This document shows, in pieces, positions 51,656-61,632 of a stretch of 64,000 bases of DNA. The notes below the pieces were generated by a model. It saw only the letters and a list, made by a program, of their open reading frames with translations, was not told the origin of the DNA and searched no databases. Origin of the DNA: JBDHAC01 sp039588215. Its GTDB lineage: Bacteria > Gemmatimonadota > Gemmatimonadetes > Palauibacterales > Palauibacteraceae. A program made the translations under genes and the position numbers. The stretch spans positions 1 through 64,000 of the forward strand of contig JBDHAD010000016.1 in assembly GCA_039588215.1 (NCBI GenBank). Reading direction: 5' to 3'. Position 1 is the stretch's first letter; every line of letters begins with the position of its first letter.

Positions 51656-52384
51656 TTACGGGACGGTGAGCACCTGGCCGGCGTAGATACGGCTCCCGCG
51701 AAGCTTGTTGGCGGATCGCAGCTCCCGGACCGTCGTGCCGTAGCGGCGCGCGATCGTCCACAGGGAATCCCCCCGACGAACGCGATGATCTCGACTGCCC
51801 GCCGCGCTGGCGAGCTGGACGGTCTCCACATACGAGGCGTATTGGGTGGGGAAGACCGCGACGTGGTAGTGAGGCGGGCGACTTTCCCGCAGGGCTTCGA
51901 GCACCCCCCGACCTTCCAGGGTGAGAAGCGTGTCCTCGAGCCACGAGCGGCATGCGCGGCTGCGGCTTCTTCTGATGTCTATCGCCATGCCGGTCGGGTG
52001 TACGGACCGCGGCGAAGCGTTCCGCGGCTGACGCGTGCGAGGCCTGGTCAGGCTGGTGACGACCAGCTGCTCGCCGCACGCGCGCCGGTATTGCCGCCCC
52101 AATCTCGAGATGAACAGTCCCACCTCCGGTCGGGCGTACGGAAACGCGACGCCCCGCAGAAGGTGATCTCTCCCGTCCCGGATCCGGACCAGGTATCCGG
52201 CGTCGACGAACCGACGCAGCTGGGCCGGGGTGGTCAGGTACGTGAAGTCGTGCTGCCGAGCGACGCGGTTCTGGCGGTTGAGCGAGCCCGAGGATCCACC
52301 GAGGCTCTGGGCCTCAGCCCGATCGAACGCCACGGAAACACAGGTGAGGGCCAGAACGACCCTGACCGCCTGAATCGCCGTCAT
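51656..52384 (-). CDS. Secreted DUF5715/M15-like protein with C-terminal LysM
   Basis: A 242-residue protein: signal peptide (AVRVVLALTCVSVAFDRAEAQ), then a region with VHPTGMAIDIR and PPHYHVAVFP resembling the zinc-site layout of DUF5715/M15-type cell-wall enzymes (H...D...HxH). A LysM domain (HRVRRGDSLWTIARRYGTTV) closes the protein and binds peptidoglycan. It probably acts on or attaches to cell wall. ATG 52384 was chosen for the GAGGAAC ribosome-binding site. Confidence 0.85.
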   Translation of the reverse strand: MTAIQAVRVVLALTCVSVAFDRAEAQSLGGSSGSLNRQNRVARQHDFTYLTTPAQLRRFVDAGYLVRIRDGRDHLLRGVAFPYARPEVGLFISRLGRQYRRACGEQLVVTSLTRPRTRQPRNASPRSVHPTGMAIDIRRSRSRACRSWLEDTLLTLEGRGVLEALRESRPPHYHVAVFPTQYASYVETVQLASAAGSRDHRVRRGDSLWTIARRYGTTVRELRSANKLRGSRIYAGQVLTVP

Positions 52385-52592
52385 CGACCTGTTCCTCACG
52401 TTCGCCTCCGCAGCGTCTCGTCCCAGCAGCACTCCGCCCCAAACCGAGGGCCCTCTATTCTGGGGGAGAGAGATCCGTAAGACCAGCCTTCTTATGAGAG
52501 TCCTGACGGCGCCGCAGGGTTGGCTCGCACCCTTGCCGGGTGTCGGTCTCTCCGAATGCCGGCCCGTCTGAGGCGGTGCTACCGGGGGCCGG

Positions 52593-53051
52593 CTACGCCG
52601 TCTGGCGGTGGGGCTGGAGCTCCCGAGACGCGTCTGAGCTACCGAGCTTCACGTAGGTGGCGCCGAGTACTACGCCGAACACGAGGTGCCCGACGAGGCT
52701 GGGAAGCGCTCCCGACATGCCGGCGGCGTTCAGATTGGCGGCGAACCCCATCCCCATGATCCAGGGCATGAACGTGAGGGGTCCCAACACCCACCACAGC
52801 GCACCGTAGCCGAGCCCGGCGGCGAACGTCGAGCTACGTCCACTGAGGAGCGGCGCCACGAACAGGCCAAAACCGGCGCCGATTCCCGCACTCATCATCA
52901 AATGAACGAGAAACCCCGGAACGGCCGAAGGCATCCCGACCATCGCTCCGATCATGGGAAGCATCCCCATCATTCCCATCATCAGGCCGAACGGGATGCC
53001 ACCCGCCAGCCCACCGAGTATCCCACGCTTCAGGTTGTTCGTGTATTCCAT
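52593..53051 (-). CDS. Small membrane protein, about four helices, Gly/Met-rich
   Basis: A 152-residue hydrophobic protein with several membrane spans (GLAGGIPFGLMMGMMGMLPMIGAM; MMSAGIGAGFGLFVAPLL; ALWWVLGPLTFMPWIMGMGF; LVGHLVFGVVLGATYVKL). The family is not recognised; it resembles YagU/DUF6789-type proteins. Its role is unknown. It is divergent from the amino acid permease. Confidence 0.8.
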   Translation of the reverse strand: MEYTNNLKRGILGGLAGGIPFGLMMGMMGMLPMIGAMVGMPSAVPGFLVHLMMSAGIGAGFGLFVAPLLSGRSSTFAAGLGYGALWWVLGPLTFMPWIMGMGFAANLNAAGMSGALPSLVGHLVFGVVLGATYVKLGSSDASRELQPHRQTA

Positions 53052-53226
53052 GTCGAGAGCTCCCTCGATCTGATTCGTTCTTGAGTCGAGCCCCAGCTCC
53101 TCACGGGGCGAGGCTCCGTTTCAAAGGGAGTGAGTGTCGCGGGGCGGCGATTCATTACACCATCCGTCCACGTGTCATCCTCGGGCTGGTGTCCGTGCTC
53201 GCCTCCCCGTACGTCATGTTCTTCCG

Positions 53227-54621
53227 ATGATGAGGAAAAACGAGACGAAGAACGGGGCGGGCTTCCGCCGAGAGCTGAGTCGTTTCGACGCGATGATGGT
53301 GGCCGTGGGCGGCATCATCGGCGCGGGCATCTTCATCAACCCGTACATCGTCGCCCAACGGCTGGACACTGGTCCGCTGGTACTGGCGGCCTGGATCGCC
53401 GGTGGGGCGATCGCGCTCGCGGGTGCGTTCACGTTCGCGGAGCTCGGCACGCTGTTTCCTCAGGCAGGCGGCCACTACGCGTATCTGCGGCGTGCCTTCC
53501 ACCCGCTCGCCGGGTTCCTATACGGGTGGGGGCTGCTGCTCATGATCGAGGGCGGCGCGATCGCGGCTGTCGGAATCACGTTCGCCGAGTACTTCCTGCG
53601 CGCGCTCGGGCGGGCTCAGACCGCCGCAACGCCGATCGCCGTGCTGGGAATCGCTGTGGTGGCGTTCGTCAACTACCTCGGCGTGAAGCCGGGGAGCCGC
53701 GTGCTCAATGTGTTCGTCGTCCTCAAGGTGGCGGCGATAGGCGTCCTTATCGCGGCCGGGTTCGCGATCCCGGCGGCCTCGGATGGGGCCATGCTCGGGG
53801 TCGCGGCCGGAGTAGCCGATGCCGCAGCCGGAGCGACGGGCCAGGTGTCAGACGCCGCTTCCGCGGGTCTGATCTTGGCGTTCGGCGGCGCCCTCATCCC
53901 GGTGATGTTCTCGTATGGCGGGTGGCAGAACGCCAACTACGTAGCCGAGGAGATGCGCAACCCGCGGCGCGACCTACCGGGCAGCCTGATCGCAGGCACG
54001 CTGCTGGTGGTCATCGTCTATGGCCTGATCAACTACGTGTATCTGCGAACCCTGGGGCATGCCGGCCTGAGCTCGACGCTGACCCCCGCCTCCGACACCG
54101 CGAGGGCTGTCTTCGGACCCATCGGGGACCGGCTGATCGCGGCGACGATCGCCGTCTCGACGTTCGGGTTCCTGAATCTGACGATGCTCGCACCCACGCG
54201 CGTCTACTTCGCGATGGCCCGGGACGGTGTGTTCATCGAGCGGGTGGCCAGGCTTCACCCCAGGTTCGGGACCCCGTCGCTCGCGATCGTGATCCAGAGC
54301 GTCTGGGCCATCGCGCTGGCCCTCACGGGCACATACGCGCAGCTGGTCGATTACGTGGTATTCGCCGATTGGATCTTCTTCGGTCTGGCGGGTCTCAGCC
54401 TGTTCGTGTTCCGTCGCCGTTTCCCGGTGTCCGAGCGGCCGCCCGGTGCGTTCCGGACCCCTGGCTACCCGGTCATCCCGGGCCTCTTCGTGCTGGTGGC
54501 GCTGTTTATCGTCGGCAGCGTGCTGCGCTCGAACACGGTCGGCTCCCTAATCGGGATCGGCCTCTTGCTGACGGGTGTGCCAGCCTTCCTGTTTTGGAGA
54601 AAGGAGAGAGGTACGGGATGA
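53227..54621 (+). CDS. APC-family amino acid permease
   Basis: A 464-residue transporter with 12 helices, beginning GFRRELSRFDAMMVAVGGII, then GAGIFINPYIVAQRL. The GGIIGAGIF signature and helix-8 region match the amino acid-polyamine-organocation superfamily, close to L-type or cationic amino acid permeases. The ATG at 53227 gives a normal length; the longer frame upstream is not protein-like. It overlaps the following aminotransferase by four bases (ATGA), suggesting uptake and transamination of the same amino acid. Confidence 0.93.
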   Translation: MMRKNETKNGAGFRRELSRFDAMMVAVGGIIGAGIFINPYIVAQRLDTGPLVLAAWIAGGAIALAGAFTFAELGTLFPQAGGHYAYLRRAFHPLAGFLYGWGLLLMIEGGAIAAVGITFAEYFLRALGRAQTAATPIAVLGIAVVAFVNYLGVKPGSRVLNVFVVLKVAAIGVLIAAGFAIPAASDGAMLGVAAGVADAAAGATGQVSDAASAGLILAFGGALIPVMFSYGGWQNANYVAEEMRNPRRDLPGSLIAGTLLVVIVYGLINYVYLRTLGHAGLSSTLTPASDTARAVFGPIGDRLIAATIAVSTFGFLNLTMLAPTRVYFAMARDGVFIERVARLHPRFGTPSLAIVIQSVWAIALALTGTYAQLVDYVVFADWIFFGLAGLSLFVFRRRFPVSERPPGAFRTPGYPVIPGLFVLVALFIVGSVLRSNTVGSLIGIGLLLTGVPAFLFWRKERGTG

Positions 54622-55733
54622 CCGAACTCCGAGACTCGCAGACGCCCGTGGAATGGGCGCCATACATGCATTGGTCGAAGACGCACCAGCGAGCCCGCAA
54701 TGACCTGACGGGCAGCAACCTGCTCCCGCTCGGCCTCGAGGAGCTTCCCGGTGGGGTCGAGGCCGTCCGTCTGACCGGCCCCAACGACGAGGGCTACGCC
54801 CCGCTCGTCGAGGCGATCGCGACCCGGTACGGTGTCGAGTCCGACCGCGTGTGCACGGCGGCCGGAACGTCCGGGGCGAACTTCCTAGCCATGGCAGCGA
54901 TCCTCCGCCCGGGGGACGAAGTGCTCATCGAGTGCCCGACGTACGATCCGCTGCTGGGTGCGGCACGTCTTCTGGGGGCCGAGATCGGGCGCTTCGAGCG
55001 GACGTTCGAGGATGGGTTCCGTCCCGACCCCGATCGCGTGGCGACCGCCGCGACGGAGCGAACCCGGCTCATCGTCCTCACGAACCTCCATAACCCCTCG
55101 GGCGTGTTGATCCCCGAGGGCACGATCCGGGAGATCGGCGAGGTGGCCGAGTCCGTCGGGGCTCGGGTGCTGGTGGATGAGGTGTATCTGGAGACCGCTT
55201 TCGACGCTTCCCCTCGTCCCGCGGCGACGATCTCCGACACCTTCGTCTCGACCAACAGCTTGACGAAGGCCTTCGGGCTGGCGGGGCTCCGGTGTGGCTG
55301 GGCGATCGGCTCACCCGCCGCTGCCGAGGCGATGCGCCGGGCACGTGACGTCGTTGACGCCGTGGGCTCGTTTCCGTCCGACACGCTGGCCACGGTCGCC
55401 TTCGCCGGGATCGATCGCCTCCTCGAGCGCGCCCGCGAGATCCTCACCCCGAATCTGCGCCGGCTGGGGGAGACGGTGGAGCGGGCTCTGAACCTGGTGT
55501 GGGCGAGCCCGGAAGGTGGACCCGGGGGATTCCCGCGCCTACTCGCGACGGAGGACGCAGAGCCGTTCGTCCAGTTTCTGGAGAGGGAGTTCGAGACGAG
55601 CGTCGCCCCCGGGCGCTTCTTCGAAGCGCCGGCGCACTTCCGGGTCGCGATCGGGGGTGCTTCCGACCATGTCGCCCGAGGCCTGGATGCGCTGGATCGA
55701 GCGCTCGAGGCCTGGGGCGACGGTCAGATGTAG
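54618..55733 (+). CDS. PLP-dependent class I/II aminotransferase
   Basis: A 371-residue fold-type I aminotransferase. The PLP-Schiff-base Lys is in TNSLTKAFGLAGLRCGW; VLTNLHNPSGVL, the cofactor Asp in VLVDEVYLE and SGANFLAMAAILRPGDEVLIE are all visible. It moves amino groups between amino and keto acids; the specific substrate is unknown. It starts inside the permease stop codon, so it is translationally coupled to it. Confidence 0.93.
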   Translation: MTELRDSQTPVEWAPYMHWSKTHQRARNDLTGSNLLPLGLEELPGGVEAVRLTGPNDEGYAPLVEAIATRYGVESDRVCTAAGTSGANFLAMAAILRPGDEVLIECPTYDPLLGAARLLGAEIGRFERTFEDGFRPDPDRVATAATERTRLIVLTNLHNPSGVLIPEGTIREIGEVAESVGARVLVDEVYLETAFDASPRPAATISDTFVSTNSLTKAFGLAGLRCGWAIGSPAAAEAMRRARDVVDAVGSFPSDTLATVAFAGIDRLLERAREILTPNLRRLGETVERALNLVWASPEGGPGGFPRLLATEDAEPFVQFLEREFETSVAPGRFFEAPAHFRVAIGGASDHVARGLDALDRALEAWGDGQM

Positions 55734-55788
55734 AGGCCGCGCGCCGTTCTAGGGAAGCTCGCGCAGCCTCAGCAGGAGTCGCGCAGCC

Positions 55789-56511
55789 TCAGTTCTGAAA
55801 GGCCCCGCGCCCCTTCAGCTCGAGGAGGACGAGCTCGCCTGTTTCCTCACCTACGTTGGTGGGAAGGTGTGCCTCGGCATCCGTGCACTGTACTTGGCCA
55901 AGCGCGGTCTCTGGCACGTCCATGACCTCACCGTCCGGCAACTCGAAGGTAGTGGGCATGTCCATCAGGAATATGGCGCAATTCGCGGGATGGTTGTGCA
56001 TCACGGACGTCTCACCGGCCCCGTACCGGATCCGAATCAAGCGAGCGACGTCGTTCTCCCACTCGACCGAGTAGTGGTCGGGGTCGGCCGTCACGGCATC
56101 GGGATACTCCGAAGTCGCCGATCCGGCCATGGCTCCCTCCTTGAACTCGATCAGGATGCCCTCACCCACTTCCGTGCCCGTATTCCGGGGATTGTGGGCG
56201 CCGGCCTCCTCGAGGCAGGCGATCTCGCCGACGCCGAGTGGGAGCTCGGACACGACGCCTTCGGGATCCGTCATTTCCCAGGGTCCGCCACTGAGTCCCA
56301 CGGCGCAGTGGGCAGGATGCGTGTGCATGACGGATCCGTCACCCGGACCGTAAGAGACGCGAACCAGCCGAACGGCGTCGTTCTCGAACTCGACGGAATA
56401 GTGGTCTGGGTCGGCAGTCACCGAATCGGCGTATTCCTCCGGTGCGGGCGCCTCGGCGCAGCCGACCGAAAACGAGATCAGCGCGATGGAGAGCAGCTTG
56501 GCGTGACGCAT
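55789..56511 (-). CDS. Lipoprotein with two duplicated cupin domains
   Basis: A 240-residue lipoprotein (lipobox SVGCAE) with two tandem copies of one cupin unit. Each begins TADPDHYSVEFENDAVRL or TADPDHYSVEWENDVARL and contains HTHPAHCAV or HNHPANCAI metal-binding His. The repeats are strongly alike at protein level, suggesting internal duplication. The function is unknown; cupins of this type bind metal ions. AGGAGG precedes the ATG at 56511. Confidence 0.88.
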   Translation of the reverse strand: MRHAKLLSIALISFSVGCAEAPAPEEYADSVTADPDHYSVEFENDAVRLVRVSYGPGDGSVMHTHPAHCAVGLSGGPWEMTDPEGVVSELPLGVGEIACLEEAGAHNPRNTGTEVGEGILIEFKEGAMAGSATSEYPDAVTADPDHYSVEWENDVARLIRIRYGAGETSVMHNHPANCAIFLMDMPTTFELPDGEVMDVPETALGQVQCTDAEAHLPTNVGEETGELVLLELKGRGAFQN

Positions 56512-56669
56512 ACAACGACCTCCTGTGGCACGGTGGGGACGGACTCTCGACGGAGACGGGTGTCGCCAGTCGCTGGCGGAGTAGAGTGGGGGGCGTGGAC
56601 GGCAACGGCAAGACGTGTCTCCTACGGTCTCCCGCTGCAACGGCCCCGCTGCCGGTGCAGAACTCGTCT

Positions 56670-57623
56670 TCAGGAGGTGGTCGTCGCTCCTCCTCCCACG
56701 GGGGTCAGCCAGCCATGAGGATCCGGCGCTCGGCCCTGCACGGTGTCCATGAAGGCGGCCTGCACCCGCTTCGTCACCGGTCCGGCTTGGCCCCCTCCAA
56801 TCGTGATCCGGTCGACGCTCCGCACCGGCGTCACCTCCGAGGCCGTGCCCGTCAGGAAGAGCTCGTCGGCCGTATACAGGCTTTCTCGCGGAACGGGCTC
56901 CTCCCGCACCTCCAGACCCAGGTCGCGTGCGAGCACGAGCACGGCATCTCGAGTGATGCCCTCGAGCGCCGTGCCATCCAGGACCGGCGTGACGAGCGAG
57001 CCGTCCCGCACGAGGAAGAGGTTTTGGCCCGACCCTTCGCTCACGACGCCTGCGGGGCTGAGGACGATGGCCTCGGCGTACCCGTTGGCCACGGCTTCCA
57101 TCTTGATCAACTGCGCGTTGTTGTAATGCCCGGCCGATTTGGCCTGGACGGGAAACGTGTTGGGCTGCGGGCGAGCCCAGCTGGACACGCACACGTCTAC
57201 TCCCTGCTCCAGGGCGCCCTCACCCAGGTAGGTGCCCCAGTCCCAGGTGGCGATGTAGGTCTCGATCGGGCTCCCCACCGGGTTGAGTCCTGGTGCACCG
57301 TATCCCCGCAGCACCATGGGGCGCAGATAACAGTCCTCCAGGCCGTTCTCGACGACGAGCTGGCGGCAGGCGTCGCTTAGCTCGTCCAGCGAATGCCCGG
57401 GGGCGAACCGATATATGGCGCAGGAGCGGAATAGCCGGCGCAGGTGGTCCTCCAGCCGGAAGATGGCAGGGCCGTCGGCGGTCTTGTAGCAGCGGATTCC
57501 CTCGAAGACCGACGAGCCGAACTGGACCGCCAGGCTCAGGATGTGGGTCTGAGCCTCGGCCCACGGGATCAGGGATCCGTCCTTCCAGATCCAGCGCGCT
57601 TCGGGGAATGATGTCGACATCAT
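56670..57623 (-). CDS. ilvE: Branched-chain amino acid aminotransferase
   Basis: A 317-residue fold-type IV PLP enzyme. PLP-Lys is in the region QAKSAGHYNNAQLIKMEA, and VSEGSGQNLFLVRDG and ITRDAVLVLARDLGLEV are typical. It makes valine, leucine and isoleucine from keto acids. The N-terminal WIWKDGSLIPWAEAQTHILS matches the family. It lies downstream of the amidohydrolase with a 9-base gap. Confidence 0.93.
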   Translation of the reverse strand: MMSTSFPEARWIWKDGSLIPWAEAQTHILSLAVQFGSSVFEGIRCYKTADGPAIFRLEDHLRRLFRSCAIYRFAPGHSLDELSDACRQLVVENGLEDCYLRPMVLRGYGAPGLNPVGSPIETYIATWDWGTYLGEGALEQGVDVCVSSWARPQPNTFPVQAKSAGHYNNAQLIKMEAVANGYAEAIVLSPAGVVSEGSGQNLFLVRDGSLVTPVLDGTALEGITRDAVLVLARDLGLEVREEPVPRESLYTADELFLTGTASEVTPVRSVDRITIGGGQAGPVTKRVQAAFMDTVQGRAPDPHGWLTPVGGGATTTS

Positions 57624-57632
57624 CTACCTCGA

Positions 57633-59066
57633 TCAGCGGTGAGCGAGTTCCTGCTGTTCGCGAAGCACCCCGGCACGCATGACGTGGGTCAGGCTTCGAA
57701 ACGCCCGTACGTCCTCGGTCGGGTCCTGCTCGAGCGCGATGAGATCCGCGATCTTACCGGCTTCGAGGGTGCCGAAGTCATCGAGGCGGTTCATGGTCAG
57801 GGCCCCGTTTCGCGTGGACATGACCACGATGTCAGCGGCACTGATTCCCGCGGCCTGCATGGCCTCCATCTCGTTGTAGATCGATGGGCCGTGGAGAGTG
57901 AGCGGGTTACCGGCATCGGTGGCGGTCGCGATCGTGACCCCCGCTTCGTGCACCCGGCGCAGGTTCTCGTTCATGACGGTGCGCGTCATGCCTCCGCCCT
58001 CCAGCCGGCGGTAGAATGCTTCGGGGGATCGTTGGGCCTCCGGCATCAGCGCCTGTAGCTCCGCGGTCTGCTGGAGCTTCGCGCGCGTGCCCGGATCGAC
58101 GCACCGGTTGGGGTCGTCGATCTCGGGCGGCAGGTCGAGGGCGATCGCCCCTCGCGCGCGGGTCCAAAACGCGCCGACCACGAGGGTCGGGGCGTAGACC
58201 GCGTCGTTCTGCCGGAGCAGCTCGAGGAACTCCTCGTCCACGTGCTCGTTTTGTACACTGTGGACGAGGAGTTTCGCGCCGGCTCGCAACGCCATCTTCG
58301 CTTCCCGCAGCGAGGTGGCGTGCACGATGAGGTCGAGCCCGGCGGCACGCGCCTCCTCGCCGATCTGCATGAGTCGCGCGTCGAGCTCGTCACGCCGGTC
58401 CGCCGGTGGGCGGAGGTACCACACCTTGGCTGCCGTCGCTCCCATGTCCGCCACCTTCTGGACGCTCGCCGAGACCTCCTCCGGCGTGTCCATCGGCAAG
58501 AACGTGTACAACTCATCGTCCGCCATCAGGGCCGTCCGGGTCGCGTGCGTGATCAGCGGGCCCGCGGCGCGAACGTGCGCGGCGTTCGGGTCGTCCTCCG
58601 ACGCCGCGGGCAGTCCGGCGGTCCAGGGGTGACCGCCCACGTCGTAGACCGCCGTGATTCCGCTGCACAGGTACGACCGGTGCCAACGCTCCGGGTGGTC
58701 CCGGTTGTAGCGAGACGTCTCCAGGTACGGATACAGGTCGGGCGCCTGGAGGCCGTCCGGTCGGCCATCGATCCACCCGGTCTGGCTGAAGTGCACGTGA
58801 GCGTCCACGAGACCGGGCGTGATGTAGCGACCCGAGAGGTCCACGCGGGTGGCGCCCACCGGGATCGGGCAATCGGTTGCCGATCCGACGCAGGTCAGCC
58901 GGTCACCCTCCACCAGCACGACTCCCAGCGGGATTTCAGGGGCGCCAGTCCCGTCGATCAGAGTCGCACCGACGAGCGCGATGGTTTGGGCAACGCCCGA
59001 GCCGGGCAGAGCGAACGCGAACAGCGCTAGCGCGAGCGAAATCGTGGACGCTGCGGGTCGTGGCAT
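57633..59066 (-). CDS. Secreted amidohydrolase
   Basis: A 477-residue amidohydrolase with a signal peptide (SLALALFAFALPGSGVAQ). The N-terminal ITPGLVDAHVHF is the metal-binding motif, with HATS and LVHSV further ligands, then ATATDAGNP and the ending GKIADLIALEQDP. These enzymes cleave cyclic amides or imidazolones; the substrate is unknown. It precedes ilvE on the same strand. Confidence 0.9.
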   Translation of the reverse strand: MPRPAASTISLALALFAFALPGSGVAQTIALVGATLIDGTGAPEIPLGVVLVEGDRLTCVGSATDCPIPVGATRVDLSGRYITPGLVDAHVHFSQTGWIDGRPDGLQAPDLYPYLETSRYNRDHPERWHRSYLCSGITAVYDVGGHPWTAGLPAASEDDPNAAHVRAAGPLITHATRTALMADDELYTFLPMDTPEEVSASVQKVADMGATAAKVWYLRPPADRRDELDARLMQIGEEARAAGLDLIVHATSLREAKMALRAGAKLLVHSVQNEHVDEEFLELLRQNDAVYAPTLVVGAFWTRARGAIALDLPPEIDDPNRCVDPGTRAKLQQTAELQALMPEAQRSPEAFYRRLEGGGMTRTVMNENLRRVHEAGVTIATATDAGNPLTLHGPSIYNEMEAMQAAGISAADIVVMSTRNGALTMNRLDDFGTLEAGKIADLIALEQDPTEDVRAFRSLTHVMRAGVLREQQELAHR

Positions 59067-59252
59067 GACGGCATCCTAGTGTGGAATCGAACTTGAGCTC
59101 GACGGGAGAGTGCCACTGGAGCCCGTCGGTTCGCAATCGCATGGCCCGACCAGTAGTGCTCCGCGCATATTCACACCCATGAGGCCGCGCCGAGCGCTTC
59201 GGGTCCGTTCAGCCACGTGGCTTCCCCGTTCGGCCGATCAAGAGAGGCCATC

Positions 59253-61274
59253 ATGAAATCGAACAGTCTGATTCCCGCCGTTTCCACGGGTTGGACGTGT
59301 GTCGCTCTGGCCTGCGTGTGGGCCCTTCTCGTCACTGGGTGTGGTCCCGCGCCCGGGCCTATCGATTACTCGGGACCCACTGCGGAGTGGGTGGACTATG
59401 GTGGTTCCGCGGGAGGCGACCGCTACTCTCCGCTCACCCAGGTCACGCCCGAGAACGTGGGGCAGCTCGAGATCGCTTGGACGTACCACACCGGCGACGT
59501 GTCGGACGGCAGGGGGGACGTGCGCTCGGGCAGCACCTTCGAAGCGACGCCGATCCTCGTCGATGGCACGATGTACGTGTGCACGCCCTTTAATCGGGTC
59601 ATCGCTCTCGATCCGGAGACCGGCGAGGAACGTTGGACCTACGACCCGAAGACCGATCTCTCCGGCTCGTACGCGAACCAACTCGTGTGCCGCGGCGTCT
59701 CGGCGTGGCTCGATCGCCAGGTGGACGAGTCTGAGTCGGTGGCGTGTCGCCGGCGGATCTTCACGGCCACCAACGACGCGCGTCTCATCGCGCTCGACGC
59801 GGCCAATGGCGCCCCGTGCGAAGACTTCGGCGCAGCGGGGGAGGTCGACCTCAATCCGGGCGTGGGTGAAACTCTGTGGCGGGGCGAATACCAGGTCACG
59901 TCGCCGCCGGCCATCGCCGGCGATCTGGTGATCGTAGGCTCCGCGGTCGCCGACAACGTGCGGCTCGATGCGCCGAGCGGTGTCGTGCGGGCGTATGACG
60001 CGCGCACGGGGGAGCTACGTTGGGCCTGGGACCTCGCCCCACCCATGGAGATCTCCGGTGCCCTGTATGCGACCGAAACGGGATACATGCTGGGCACCCC
60101 GAACGTGTGGGCGCCATTCAGCGTGGATGAGGGGCGGGATCTGCTCTTCGTGCCGACGGGCAACCCGACACCCGACTACTACGGCGGACAGCGCAACGGC
60201 AGCGACTACTACGGGAGCTCCGTGGTTGCCCTCCGCGCCTCGACCGGCGAGATCGTGTGGCACTTCCAGACCGTGCACCACGACGTGTGGGACTACGACG
60301 TGCCCGCTCAGCCGACGCTCACGATCATCCGGCGCGAGGGAAGGGAAGTCCCCGCCTTGGTGCAGGCGACCAAGATGGGTATGCTGTTCACCTTCGACCG
60401 GCTGACCGGCGAACCCTTGTTCCCGGTCGAGGAGCGCCCGGTTCCGCAGAGCACCGTGCCTGGCGAACAGACCTCGCCGACACAGCCATTCCCGGTAAAG
60501 CCCCCACCCCTCGTCCCTCACGAGTTGTCGCTGGACAGCGTGTGGGGACTCACGCCGTGGGATCGAAAAGGTTGCCGGAGGAAGCTCGAGGCCGCGCACT
60601 ACGAGGGGATCTACACACCGCCGGGGCTCGGGCAGGGGACCATCAACTACCCGGGTACTGCCGGGGGGTCGAACTGGGGTGGTGTGGCGGTCGACCCCGA
60701 GCGGCAGGTCGTGATCGCGAACGTGATGAACCTGGCGTGGGTCGTCTCACTGGTCCCGGCCGACCAGTTCGATGAGGCGAGCCAAGCGAACCCCGGCGTC
60801 GAGTTCGGTCGTCAGCGAGGCACACCGTACGGCATGCGGAGGGAGATGTTGATGTCGACATTCGACCTCCCCTGCAATCCACCGCCCTGGGGCACGCTCG
60901 CCTCGGTGGACCTGGGAACGGGCGACATCCTGTGGCAGGTGAAGCTGGGGACGATCCGCGACCTGGCTCCGATACCTCTCCCGTTGAAGGTCGGGGTGCC
61001 GAGCCTCGGCGGGCCGATCGTGACCGCCAGCGGACTCGTGTTCATCGGGGCCGCGGTGGACGACTACCTGCGCGCGTTCGATATCGAGACCGGTGAGGAG
61101 CTGTGGCGAGGGCGCCTGCCCGCCGGCGGGCAGGCCACACCCATGACCTACCGTCTCAGCGACACCGGCAAGCAGTACGTCGTCATCGCGGCGGGCGGGC
61201 ACGGTCGCGCGGAAACGACGCTTGGCGACGCGATCGTCGCATTCGCCTTGCCGGACGAGTCAGGAGCGAACTGA
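59253..61274 (+). CDS. PQQ-type quinoprotein dehydrogenase lipoprotein
   Basis: A 673-residue lipoprotein (lipobox LLVTGCG) with an eight-bladed PQQ propeller. DYGGSAGGDRYSPLTQVTPE followed by NVGQLEIAWTYHTGD, GAPCEDFGAAGEVDL and VHHDVWDYDVPAQPTL match membrane-type glucose or alcohol dehydrogenases. It would oxidise sugars or alcohols in the periplasm and pass electrons to quinone. No membrane helices are present, unlike classical Gcd. ATG 59253 was chosen for the signal peptide. Confidence 0.92.
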   Translation: MKSNSLIPAVSTGWTCVALACVWALLVTGCGPAPGPIDYSGPTAEWVDYGGSAGGDRYSPLTQVTPENVGQLEIAWTYHTGDVSDGRGDVRSGSTFEATPILVDGTMYVCTPFNRVIALDPETGEERWTYDPKTDLSGSYANQLVCRGVSAWLDRQVDESESVACRRRIFTATNDARLIALDAANGAPCEDFGAAGEVDLNPGVGETLWRGEYQVTSPPAIAGDLVIVGSAVADNVRLDAPSGVVRAYDARTGELRWAWDLAPPMEISGALYATETGYMLGTPNVWAPFSVDEGRDLLFVPTGNPTPDYYGGQRNGSDYYGSSVVALRASTGEIVWHFQTVHHDVWDYDVPAQPTLTIIRREGREVPALVQATKMGMLFTFDRLTGEPLFPVEERPVPQSTVPGEQTSPTQPFPVKPPPLVPHELSLDSVWGLTPWDRKGCRRKLEAAHYEGIYTPPGLGQGTINYPGTAGGSNWGGVAVDPERQVVIANVMNLAWVVSLVPADQFDEASQANPGVEFGRQRGTPYGMRREMLMSTFDLPCNPPPWGTLASVDLGTGDILWQVKLGTIRDLAPIPLPLKVGVPSLGGPIVTASGLVFIGAAVDDYLRAFDIETGEELWRGRLPAGGQATPMTYRLSDTGKQYVVIAAGGHGRAETTLGDAIVAFALPDESGAN

Positions 61275-61365
61275 GCGCGATCGCCGAAACTCGCACCTTG
61301 ACCCGGTTCCCCGTACGCTGCGAGATTGGTGTGTCCCGCCTGTGCGCCCATCAGGAGGTCGCACA

Positions 61366-61632
61366 ATGGCTCCAAAGACGGCTTCGCTCACCCTCATCGA
61401 ACGCATCGAGCAGGAGCTCTCGGGTCTCCAGACACGCGCTGCCGAACTCCGCTGTGCACTCAAGGTTGTCCGCGAGTTTACCGCAGAGCGAGACGAATCC
61501 TCAGTGCCCGTCGCGGACATCACTGAAGTGATCAAGCCCACTGTTCAAGTCGCCGAACCGGTTAGGTCGCGCCTCGCCCAGACCAAGGGAGAACCGGATA
61601 AGACCAACGGTGGAGACCTGGATAGAGACTAG
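61366..61632 (+). CDS. Small coiled-coil protein of unknown function
   Basis: An 88-residue protein with a good AGGAGG (61353-61358) seven bases before the ATG. The N-terminal half (LTLIERIEQELSGLQTRAAEL) should form a coiled coil; the rest is charged and disordered. The family is not recognised. The composition resembles small histone-like or DNA-binding-adjacent proteins, but this is only a guess. Confidence 0.55.
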   Translation: MAPKTASLTLIERIEQELSGLQTRAAELRCALKVVREFTAERDESSVPVADITEVIKPTVQVAEPVRSRLAQTKGEPDKTNGGDLDRD

